Source: Gimesia chilikensis (GTDB lineage Bacteria > Planctomycetota > Planctomycetia > Planctomycetales > Planctomycetaceae). Taken from it: a stretch of DNA of 64,000 nt. Under the pieces are notes generated by a model. The model was not told the origin of the DNA. It made no database searches and was given only the letters and a program-made list of their open reading frames with translations. The stretch is taken from NCBI RefSeq assembly GCF_008329715.1, contig NZ_VTSR01000032.1, positions 372,001 to 436,000 on the forward strand, written 5' to 3'. Shown here in pieces: positions 18,601 to 27,254 of this stretch (its first letter is position 1; the number at the start of each line of letters is the position of its first letter). The translations under genes and the position numbers were made by a program.

Positions 18601-18793
18601 GGGTGATCAGTGTTTCTGCTTCGTTGGGCCCCGCACCTTCATAGATAGTAATTACGCTGATGCTGGGGTTCTGAATGTCCGGCATCAGGTCGACCGCCAG
18701 CTGCGACAGCGAAACACACCCCAACATGACCAGCACGAGCGAGGCCATCAGGGTTGAGATCGGTCGGTGAACTGCCAGTCGAGTCAGGGACAT
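15629..18793 (-). CDS. RND efflux transporter permease (HAE1/AcrB type), system 1
   Basis: 1054 residues, the usual length for proton-driven RND pumps of the HAE1 group. It has TM1 (ISTLMASLVLVMLGCVSLSQ), two large periplasmic loops, and two bundles of transmembrane helices. The TM4 proton-relay segment reads GMLVDNSIVVLES, with one Asp followed by Asn where AcrB has two Asp. Typical motifs include YEGAGPNEAETLITRPIEQ and MPDIQNPSISV. The membrane fusion partner gene lies immediately upstream (68-base gap), so they form one operon. No TolC-like gene is adjacent; an outer-membrane channel must come from elsewhere. Substrate unknown. Confidence 0.92.
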   Translation of the reverse strand: MSLTRLAVHRPISTLMASLVLVMLGCVSLSQLAVDLMPDIQNPSISVITIYEGAGPNEAETLITRPIEQTLSSVSGIENILSSSMEGSSTVRLQFQWGTDLTLAINEVRDALNKLRNSLPEGAEDPYIRHFDVADRPIIYLGLNSELDPITLSQLTENQIIPQFEQLEGVARLRMRGGIVREIQIDLDRSKLESLNMGVNEVVNALKQENINQPAGNYEEGNLNLLIRSQGEFTSLEQIENTVVREQSGATVHVRDIANVVDGEKERTELTRMNGKPGILLYVYKQSGANTISVSDLVQKQLERVNKSMPDVQLSIRVDNSEYIRQSIANIQQAALYGMGLAFIVLILFLRSFRSMLVIGVCMPLSVLATFILIYFQGFTLNIISFGGLALGVGMLVDNSIVVLESIFRKREDGLDAKTAAIEGTEEVSGAIIASTMTTLIIFLPLIFIQGTTGILLHQLAWVVGFSLICSLFASLTLTPVMSAYWIPDQTPKTHSRWTRPWFALIDGFHNLNHRVLLLLERIYERILKFSLKHAVLIGFLLLLCFTTTLGLIPRIKTEFLPKTDEAAINVYSSMAAGIQLKKLDQQTRILEQATIESVPEALAIASFIGDGADDADRWNRTTLRIKLSPRTERKRGIEEIRKALDDAIGPIPGMKVQVKAQTEMMVMRMIGRRGGGDLVVQVAGHNMQLAQQIVEQAVGVMKSTPGLINVEAEISDQRPELTASIDREKAGLLKISVQDIAQTLETTIRGTEATLYREEGDEFPVMVRLREEDRNQIGDVQQVGVTTADGRTIPLKNLLKFESDDAPVVIERHNQQRVLRIFADVEGRDLGSIVPELEDNLNAIQIPSGFSVSVAGDWEEQQKSFSALQQGFVLAIILMYMIMASQYESLRDPFYILFAVPLGMIGVIWVFVFTETTLNVQSFIGIVVLSGIVVNNAIVLVDYINQLKRRHPEKPTSELILQAATRRFRPILMTTLTTVLAMIPISLGWGEGGELQAPMARVVVGGLLAGTLITLLAIPLIYQSCTPDAKQTARPATEPVAEPKLNGQTVKSV

Positions 18794-18861
18794 ATCGATG
18801 CTTTTCCGGATAGATCAGTTAAAAGCAGGAGGTCCTTCTCACATGCCGGCTGATAGTAGGC

Positions 18862-20064
18862 TTACAGGTTCGTTTTCTCGGGCAGGGCGGGAGGAGCCTG
18901 AAGAATCTGATCCATGGGGACTTCCACAGGTGTCACCGTCTGTCCTTCATCTACCAGGCGATTTCCCAGAGTGATCACCAGATCTTCCGCATTGATACCG
19001 GAGAGGATCTCCACCAGTTCTCCATCGTTGATCCCGACTTCAATGTTGCGGCGATGGGTCATCGGGGGATTTCCTCCAATGATAAAGACTGCGGAACCCG
19101 GTCCATCCTTGCGGCGGGTCAGTGAGGCGATCGGTAGCACTTTGGTTTCCGGGCGATGTTCAAATACAATCTGCACGCGGGCGTGCATGCCCGGCTTTAA
19201 GGCAAAATCTTCATTGGGAATTTCGATGTGAACGGCTGCGGTTCTGGTTTGTGGATCCAGTACAGGCGCTTTACGTTTAACGTGACCTGAAAACGTCTGA
19301 TCGGGAAATGTATCGACGGTGATGGCAGCCTGCTGACCGATTTTGACATCCTCGTAATCTTTCTCCACGATATGCACAACAGTGCGTACGTGATCCAGAT
19401 TGACAATTTTCATCAATGCGACATCCGGTTTGGCCAGATCGCCAATATCAACCAGCCTTTCAGCAAGAAACCCACTGGTGGGAGCAATGATTTTATTTTC
19501 CTGCAAACGCAGTCGACTCTGTTCCAGATCGGCTCCTGCCTGATCGACGCGTGCCTGTTCCAGTTCCGTTTGCGCTTCCTGAATTGCCAGGCTGGCCTGT
19601 GCTTCTTCCATCTGCTGACGGGTACTGACGCCTGATTTCTGCAGCACCAGCAGTCGGTCATAGGCTTTCTGGGCGAGTTCCTGAGAAGTAATTTGTGCTT
19701 TTAACTGTGCCTTCGCGACACTGAGAGCAGCTTCCGCCTTCGATACCAGTTCCCGGTTCTCTGAATCATTCAACTCCAGAATGACATCGCCTTCCTTGAT
19801 CCGGTCGCCGACGTCAAAGGGCATCGACTTGATGTAGCCACTGTAGCGTGTCCGGACTTCTACCTGGGAACCTGCTTCCAGGTTACCAACGAGGTTAATC
19901 CGTTTTTCGAGGGTTTTGGTAGTTGAGCGGGTGACCTGGACTGCGATCGGCTCGGGGATGATGGTTTTGGTCGGGACCTGGACATCTTTGACGGATTTGT
20001 CATAGACCAGCCATCCGACAACCATGGCAATCGCTGTGCAGGCGGGCGCAATCAGAACTTTCAT
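18862..20064 (-). CDS. RND periplasmic adaptor (membrane fusion protein), system 1
   Basis: 400 residues, HlyD/AcrA-type adaptor that links the inner-membrane pump to an outer-membrane channel. An N-terminal membrane anchor spans about 4-22 (LIAPACTAIAMVVGWLVYD). Next come the biotinyl-lipoyl half-motif (GNLEAGSQVEVRTRYSGYIK), a coiled-coil hairpin (about 105-190, Ala/Gln/Glu-rich), the second lipoyl half (IIAPTSGFLAERLVDIGDL) and a beta-barrel (VHIEIPNEDFALKPGMHARV). It precedes its permease by 68 bases. An inverted repeat about 140 bases upstream (TTAACG-N5-CGTTAA) may be its operator. Confidence 0.92.
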   Translation of the reverse strand: MKVLIAPACTAIAMVVGWLVYDKSVKDVQVPTKTIIPEPIAVQVTRSTTKTLEKRINLVGNLEAGSQVEVRTRYSGYIKSMPFDVGDRIKEGDVILELNDSENRELVSKAEAALSVAKAQLKAQITSQELAQKAYDRLLVLQKSGVSTRQQMEEAQASLAIQEAQTELEQARVDQAGADLEQSRLRLQENKIIAPTSGFLAERLVDIGDLAKPDVALMKIVNLDHVRTVVHIVEKDYEDVKIGQQAAITVDTFPDQTFSGHVKRKAPVLDPQTRTAAVHIEIPNEDFALKPGMHARVQIVFEHRPETKVLPIASLTRRKDGPGSAVFIIGGNPPMTHRRNIEVGINDGELVEILSGINAEDLVITLGNRLVDEGQTVTPVEVPMDQILQAPPALPEKTNL

Positions 20065-20545
20065 CTGTTATGTATCTCCGGTTGTGTGAACCGTAGCAGG
20101 AACAGACCTCAGGCACAGGATTACTCGTAGAGTGGATCTATGCTGAAACAGTTCCTGTTAATGACAGCAGAGCATGAACTCTGTTGTGCTATCAGGCAGG
20201 TTAACGGTTATCGTTAATAGACAATCCATGGGAGTGTTCTGGCCCTCGGGATTGTCTGGGAGGTAGTTTGCAGGCGGGATTGACCACTTGTAAAAGCAGT
20301 CAACTCTGCCTTCCTATTAGAACTATATCGGTCAGAGAATTCAAGATGTTTGTCGAACAGAAGTCCCTTGTTTAATTATTCTTCTGTTTATGAAATCAGG
20401 GACCGTTGGTTCCTGTTTTCCCGGTGTTTCTGTGTTAGAATCCACGCCAGCTGCCGAATTATGCAACAATCGTAAGAAATTAGCGATATTTGACAATTTA
20501 AACAGTTTCACAAACCTGTGAATATGCTTTGAGAAGGGGAATATT
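20065..20545. other. Divergent intergenic region, RND system 1 and NagB-like gene
   Basis: 481 bases without a gene. It holds the inverted repeat at 20201-20217, a second 9-bp repeat AGACAATCC (20219-20227) / GGATTGTCT (20249-20257), and TTCACA-AACC-TGTGAA (20507-20522) shortly before the NagB-like gene. GAGAAGGGGA about 7 bases before ATG 20546 is that gene's ribosome site. Confidence 0.5.
20201..20217. promoter_or_regulatory. Candidate operator TTAACG-N5-CGTTAA
   Basis: A perfect 6-bp inverted repeat with a 5-base spacer, about 140 bases upstream of the RND system 1 adaptor start and close to the next 9-bp inverted repeat. The size fits a dimeric repressor site. No regulator gene is adjacent, so a regulator elsewhere would be needed. 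Confidence 0.35.
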
Positions 20546-21496
20546 ATGGATTTGATGAGTACGATTGCCGGTTCGATGATGGAAGGCTATTTTCCAGCCG
20601 GCTGGGATCTGACCAAAATTGATCAGTGCATGAGTGCCGATCCGACCACAATTACAGATCGTCAACCCTGGTGGCACGAGAAGTTTGAGCCCGTCATGTG
20701 TGGCAGTGTTACTGATTTCGATACAATCATGGGGCACGAGATTGCTCTGACGATCAAACAGTCGCGTGATGCAGGCGAGAAGCTGGCATTGATTCTGCCC
20801 GTGGGACCGATGGGCATGTATCGCTGGGCTGTTTACTTCCTCAAAGAATGGGGTGTTTCCTGCGATCATGTTTACGGATTCAATATGGATGAATGGAGCG
20901 ATGCCGAAGGAAATACACTTCCGCCAGATAATCCGGGTGCATTCCAGTATGCCATGAAAGAAGCCTTCTACGGTCCTTTAGGCGAACTGACTGTTCCGGA
21001 AAACCAGCGTCACTTCGCTACGCCAGATGTCCTGCCCACCTATGCGGAAAAAATTGGTGAGCTTAAAGCCGCCGGCGCAAAACTGGGTGTGATTTTCGGA
21101 ATTGGTCGCGTCTGTCACATTGCATTCTGGGAACCTCACTTTGCAGGTGAGTTTAATTCAGAGGAAGAATGGAAAGCACAGACGCACCGGATTGGTGCCA
21201 AGCTGCATCCGCTGACCATTGAGCAGAATGCCGTGACCAGCTTCAAGAGCCGCACGACCCTGGTTCCTGCTTACGCCAATACCATTGGTCCAGGTTGCTT
21301 CCTCAACGCCGACAAGATCATCGGCGGTTGCGACGGGATCTTCTCACGTGGAATGCAGTGGCAGGGAATGAGCGTCTGGATGACTCTGCGTCATGAACCG
21401 ACCAGTTGGATTCCATCGACCTACATGACAACTCAACCCGGTCGTCTGATCATTCTGGATGAACTGGCTGGCCCGCTGGTAGCAGAATGTAACTAA
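20546..21496 (+). CDS. NagB-family (glucosamine-6-phosphate isomerase-like) protein
   Basis: 316 residues. The fold is that of glucosamine-6-phosphate deaminase: [12 protein letters not shown] (sugar-phosphate loop, 84-95), GFNMDEWSD (D115 matches the general-base Asp72 of E. coli NagB) and [13 protein letters not shown] (185-197). In NagB the last motif contains Asp141, His143 and Glu148; here His191 and Glu196 are kept, but the Asp position is Val189. The phosphate loop GGTP is also altered to GPMG. It may therefore act on another sugar phosphate or by a changed mechanism. It stands alone with its own strong terminator; GAGAAGGGGA precedes the start. Confidence 0.75.
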   Translation: MDLMSTIAGSMMEGYFPAGWDLTKIDQCMSADPTTITDRQPWWHEKFEPVMCGSVTDFDTIMGHEIALTIKQSRDAGEKLALILPVGPMGMYRWAVYFLKEWGVSCDHVYGFNMDEWSDAEGNTLPPDNPGAFQYAMKEAFYGPLGELTVPENQRHFATPDVLPTYAEKIGELKAAGAKLGVIFGIGRVCHIAFWEPHFAGEFNSEEEWKAQTHRIGAKLHPLTIEQNAVTSFKSRTTLVPAYANTIGPGCFLNADKIIGGCDGIFSRGMQWQGMSVWMTLRHEPTSWIPSTYMTTQPGRLIILDELAGPLVAECN

Positions 21497-21532
21497 GGTC
21501 AAAGTTGACCCGTTATCAAGACCTGAATAGAG

Positions 21533-21575
21533 CAGGGGCCCCTCAGAATCACTTCTGAGGGGCCCCTGTTTCGTT
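21533..21575 (+). terminator. Strong intrinsic terminator after the NagB-like gene
   Basis: CAGGGGCCCCTCAGAA (21533-21548) pairs perfectly over 16 bp with 21553-21568 around a TCAC loop, followed by TTTCGTT on the plus strand. The gene on the opposite strand ends at 21595, so the hairpin may also slow transcription from that side, although the minus-strand tail is not T-rich. Confidence 0.88.
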
Positions 21576-21594
21576 AATGATTCCCCGATGACTG

Positions 21595-21999
21595 TTATTT
21601 GGCGGTCTGTTCGAGCACCGATTCGTGAACGTAGATGGGCAAGTGGGGTTCGAAGTGAATCGACAAAGCGATCGCATCACTGGGGCGACTGTCGATTTCA
21701 ATCAACTCACCATCCTGTTCGACGCGAAGTACCGCATAGTAGGTATGATCTTCCAGGTGTGTGATCACGATGTCTTTCAGTGTACCGCCCAGTGATTCGA
21801 TGGTGTTCTTGAGCAGATCGTGAGTCAAAGGCCGCTGGGGTTTGAACTCATTATTGACACGACGCTCGATAGTCGTCGCCTCAAAAATACCGATCAGAAT
21901 CGGAAAGACCCGGTCTCCCTCGACTTCACGCAGGTAGATCACCTGCTGGTCACCGATCTCGCTGATAATGATGCGAGATAACTCCATTTCAACTAGCAA
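21595..21999 (-). CDS. Bifunctional nuclease family protein (DUF151)
   Basis: 134 residues covering the whole DUF151/BFN domain: VIYLREVEGDRVFPILIGIF, ERRVNNEFKPQRPLTHDLL, VITHLEDHTYYAVLRV and the conserved IDSRPSDAIALSI near the C-terminus. Plant and bacterial members have been linked to nuclease activity or stress responses, but the bacterial role is not settled. There is no signal peptide. It lies 158 bases downstream of valS on the same strand, possibly in one transcript. Confidence 0.9.
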   Translation of the reverse strand: MLVEMELSRIIISEIGDQQVIYLREVEGDRVFPILIGIFEATTIERRVNNEFKPQRPLTHDLLKNTIESLGGTLKDIVITHLEDHTYYAVLRVEQDGELIEIDSRPSDAIALSIHFEPHLPIYVHESVLEQTAK

Positions 22000-22157
22000 G
22001 AGAACCTCCTGAGGTCAGCCCCGCGTCAGCAGAGAGGACCAGCAACCAGAATAAGAATGAAATTAAGGAGCCGAATACCTGTTTTCAGTTTGTCCATTAT
22101 ACAACAGGAATGAACGGAGAAACAGAATCTCCCCGTATCTGTTCCTGAAATACGGGC

Positions 22158-25082
22158 TTACTGCTCGCTCAGTTGATTAATGGAGTCCTGGACACTCTGT
22201 AACTGTTTCTGCAGTCCGGCCAGCGTTTCTTTAACCCCTTCCACAACATCGGCAGGGGCGCGATCGACAAAGTTCTTGTTGGCCAGTTTCTTTTCACTGC
22301 CTTCAATGTGCTTTTGCAGTTTTTCTGCTTCGGCCTGCAGTCGGGCGAGTTCCGCATCCAGATCGATAATGCCTTTCAAGGCAATGAAACCATCCACCTC
22401 ATTGAGGGAGAATGTCGCTGAACCGCCCGGTCGCTGCACGTCGGCTCCCGCGGATTCCAGCAGGGTTTTTGCCAGGTTGTCGAACTGACTGGCCACGTTT
22501 TGCATGTCATCCGCAATCCCGGCTTCACAACGCAGGAAAAGTTTCAGTGGGGTCGCCGGGGAAATTTTGTAAACCGCCCGAATATTGCGGACAGCAACGA
22601 TCATTTCCTGCAGTCGCTCAAACCGTTTTTCCAGCTGAGAATCCTGCCAGCTCTGAGGTGGTTCGGGCCAGACAGCGACCATCACGCTCTCGACAGCCGG
22701 TTCTGGTGTGAACAGTCCCCGCTCGGGAGCGATTTCATTCAGACGCTGCCAGAGCTCTTCTGTAACGAAGGGCACAAATGGCTGCAGCAGTCGCAGCAGA
22801 TTGTCCAGTACACCCACCAGCACGCGTTGTGCGACCGGTTTGAGAGTTTCATCCCGCAGTCGCGGTTTGATCATTTCCAGGTACCAGTCACAGAATTCGT
22901 TCCAGGTGAAATCCCGAATGGCGCGCGTCGCGACATCGAACTGGTAGCGTCCCAGAACGGTCGTCACTTCCTCAGCCACGGTCGACAGTCGGCTCAGGAT
23001 CCAGCGATCTTCCATCGTCAGGTCGTCTTCATCGACCACTCCGGGAGTGTAGCCTTCCAGGTTCAGCATCGCGAACCGGCAGGCATTCCAGAGCTTGTTA
23101 CAGAAGTTGCGGCCGTATTCAAAGCGTTCACTGACAATACGCGCCACTTTTTCGCCCGGATCGGGGTCAAACCAGGGGCTCGTATACTGATACGACTTGC
23201 CGCTCTTCGGAAATTTGATCCGTGGCTTCTCGCCACCGGCGGGGATGGCGGTCTGGTGTTCCAGAGTTTGCGGTACCACTTCGCCGGTCTCGGGATCCTC
23301 ATAACCGACGGGCAGACGAACGTCCTGTGTTTCCCCGGCGAAAGAGGAGATTGTAAACCGAACCGCATCGACGCCGTATTTGTCGATGAGATCCATCGGA
23401 TCCACGCCGTTGCCTTTGGATTTGGACATGGTCTGTCCGAAACCATCGAGAATTTTTGGATGGATGCAGACGTGCTTGAATGGGATATCGCCCATGTTAT
23501 ACAGGCCGGTGAGGACCATGCGTGCTACCCAGAGCGTGATGATATCGCGACTGGTAACCAGTACGCTGCCTGGATAGAAGTAATCGAGGTCAGGATTTTT
23601 GTCGGGCCAGCCCAGGGTCGCATGTGGCCAGAGGGCACTGCTGAACCAGGTATCCAGAACGTCATCGTCCTGGACCAACTGATGGGCAGCTCCCAGTTCG
23701 TCACCAGTCAGATCGGTTTCAGAGCAGATCAGCCAGCAGGTATCTTCGTCATCCCGGCGGAAGCTCACATCATAGCGGTCACCGAAAGCCTGGTTCAGAT
23801 CTTCTTCCGTGCAGGTTTCACAGTACCAGATCGGGATGCGATGTCCCCACCAGAGCTGACGGCTGATACACCAGTCCCGCTTTTCCTTCAACCAGTCGAG
23901 ATACGTTTTGGAATAGCGACTGGGGAAGAAGCGAACGCGACCATCGTCCACAGCATCAATGGCAGACTGGGCCAGCGTATCCATTTTGACAAACCATTGA
24001 TCGGAGAGGTACGGTTCGATCGGAGTCTTAGAACGGTCGCTATGCTTAACGGGAATCTTGCGGTCTTCAACTTCGATGAAGAAACCCTGCTGATCCATGT
24101 CTTCAACAACTTTTTTACGGACCTCATAGCGATCCAGACCCTCGTATTCACCGGCGGCTTCGTTCATTGTGCCGTCAGGGTTGAGGATGTTGATCTGTTC
24201 CAGATCGTTACGCAGTCCACAGGCATAGTCGTTCGGGTCGTGAGCCGGTGTGACTTTTACGGCACCGGTGCCCAGATCTTTATCTGCCAGGAGGGCATCC
24301 GCGATGATGGGGATTTCACGACCATTCAGCGGGATGCGGACCTTCTTACCAACCAGATGTGTATAACGTTCATCGGATGGATGTACACAGACAGCCGTGT
24401 CACCCAGCATGGTTTCAGGACGTGTCGTGGAGAACGAAATCCGTTCGTCGCTGTCTACCACCGGGTATTGAAAGGTCCAGAATTTCCCGTCGATGTCTTC
24501 GGAAAAGACTTCGTCATCTGCGACGGCGGTCTGCAGGAAGGGGTCCCAGTTCACAAGCCGCTTGCCGCGATAAATCAGCCCATCTGAAAAGAGCTTCAGA
24601 AATGTGCGTCTGACAGCTTTGGAACACATTTCATCCAGTGTGAAGCGGGTGCGTTCCCAGTCGCAGCTGGCGCCCAGTTTGCGCAGCTGATTCAGGATCC
24701 GTTTTTCGTACTGGTCTTTCCATTTCCAGATTCGTTCGATGAGAGCGTCTCGGCCGATGTCATGGCGGGTCAGGTTTTCCTCTTCCTTCATCCGGCGTTC
24801 GACCACTGCCTGGGTGGCGATACCGGCGTGGTCGGTTCCGGGCATCCAGAGTGCCTCGTAGCCCTGCATCCGCCGCCAGCGGGTGATCAGGTCCTGCAAC
24901 GTACCGTTGAGCGCGTGTCCCATGTGCAGCGCCCCGGTCACGTTCGGCAGGGGAATCATAATGGTATGCTGCTCTTTTTCCGGGTTGGGCTCGGCATGGA
25001 AATAGCCTTTTTCCTCCCAGAAGGGGTACCATTTCTGTTGTGCACTCTCGGGATTGTAATGTTTCTCAAGCGATTCGGTCAT
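22158..25082 (-). CDS. valS: Valyl-tRNA synthetase
   Basis: 974 residues; charges tRNA-Val with valine in the cytoplasm. The class I signatures are PNVTGALHMGHALN (HIGH-type) near 48-61 and MSKSKGNGVDP (KMSKS). The editing domain (CP1) carries FSTTRPETMLGDTAV and TPAHDPNDY. The anticodon-binding domain has DRWILSRL. A C-terminal coiled coil of about 65 residues (starting LDAELARLQAEAEKLQKHIE) is typical of ValS. It sits between cimA (upstream, 153-base gap) and the bifunctional-nuclease gene. The very long antisense reading frame over it is a composition artefact. Confidence 0.97.
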   Translation of the reverse strand: MTESLEKHYNPESAQQKWYPFWEEKGYFHAEPNPEKEQHTIMIPLPNVTGALHMGHALNGTLQDLITRWRRMQGYEALWMPGTDHAGIATQAVVERRMKEEENLTRHDIGRDALIERIWKWKDQYEKRILNQLRKLGASCDWERTRFTLDEMCSKAVRRTFLKLFSDGLIYRGKRLVNWDPFLQTAVADDEVFSEDIDGKFWTFQYPVVDSDERISFSTTRPETMLGDTAVCVHPSDERYTHLVGKKVRIPLNGREIPIIADALLADKDLGTGAVKVTPAHDPNDYACGLRNDLEQINILNPDGTMNEAAGEYEGLDRYEVRKKVVEDMDQQGFFIEVEDRKIPVKHSDRSKTPIEPYLSDQWFVKMDTLAQSAIDAVDDGRVRFFPSRYSKTYLDWLKEKRDWCISRQLWWGHRIPIWYCETCTEEDLNQAFGDRYDVSFRRDDEDTCWLICSETDLTGDELGAAHQLVQDDDVLDTWFSSALWPHATLGWPDKNPDLDYFYPGSVLVTSRDIITLWVARMVLTGLYNMGDIPFKHVCIHPKILDGFGQTMSKSKGNGVDPMDLIDKYGVDAVRFTISSFAGETQDVRLPVGYEDPETGEVVPQTLEHQTAIPAGGEKPRIKFPKSGKSYQYTSPWFDPDPGEKVARIVSERFEYGRNFCNKLWNACRFAMLNLEGYTPGVVDEDDLTMEDRWILSRLSTVAEEVTTVLGRYQFDVATRAIRDFTWNEFCDWYLEMIKPRLRDETLKPVAQRVLVGVLDNLLRLLQPFVPFVTEELWQRLNEIAPERGLFTPEPAVESVMVAVWPEPPQSWQDSQLEKRFERLQEMIVAVRNIRAVYKISPATPLKLFLRCEAGIADDMQNVASQFDNLAKTLLESAGADVQRPGGSATFSLNEVDGFIALKGIIDLDAELARLQAEAEKLQKHIEGSEKKLANKNFVDRAPADVVEGVKETLAGLQKQLQSVQDSINQLSEQ

Positions 25083-25235
25083 GGGATCCGGTTGGGCTTA
25101 TTATTAAGGATAGATGCGAAAAAGAGGGACGGCATGGAAGACAGCAGATCACAACGTCTACCAAGCCAGTTTCCACCGTCTGGTATAGCAAAAAACGGCT
25201 TGACTGGCATTGGTGACGGTCGAGGATTCCGCGTT

Positions 25236-26810
<1,575 letters not shown>

Positions 26811-27254
26811 CGTAGGGGCTTTCTTTCTGTTGAAATGAAATAACGTCGCTGGACTCACTCGGGGAGGCTCTTGGTTGCGAGGAGCGGTCACCGTACCGGA
26901 AAAAAGTTCGAACTACTGTTCTGTTACTCTCTTCTGGCTATTGTATGACAGTCCTTGATGCGTCCTCGTGAATCCAATAAAAAAACCTCAGGTTGTGACC
27001 TGAGGTTATGAAAATCTGTTAAATTGGTAATGATCCTCAAGTCATAGGGAGTCTGTAATCTCACAAATAATAATAATGCTGCTGATGCAGACAATTTTGG
27101 AGACAGACAACATGGACAAAAAGACCTTCCAATTGGGTAGACAGTTCTGAATTTACAGTTTCTCTGCGAAGATCATAAGCAGCAGGAGAGCAGGAGTCAA
27201 ACGAAATCCTGGTTTCGGTCCTGTTTTCAGATCGGCTGCAGGAGAGGGCAGGGC
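26811..27254. other. Intergenic region between ftsK and cimA
   Basis: 444 bases without a convincing gene. It holds the terminator for ftsK (26971-27007) and a short palindrome AGTTCGAACT (26905-26914) followed by TTTTTT on the minus strand. An ACAAT-type -10 region for cimA may lie at about 26940-26950 but is not certain. Confidence 0.45.
26971..27007 (-). terminator. Intrinsic terminator downstream of ftsK
   Basis: On the minus strand a 10-bp perfect stem AACCTCAGGT / ACCTGAGGTT closes on a CACA loop and is followed directly by TTTTTTTATTGG. It lies about 250 bases after the ftsK stop. Confidence 0.88.

Noticed and set aside
22500-24587. A 695-codon plus-strand frame opposite valS
   Set aside because: valS on the minus strand is certain, with full catalytic motifs. 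The antisense frame mirrors its codon bias and has no domain or ribosome site.
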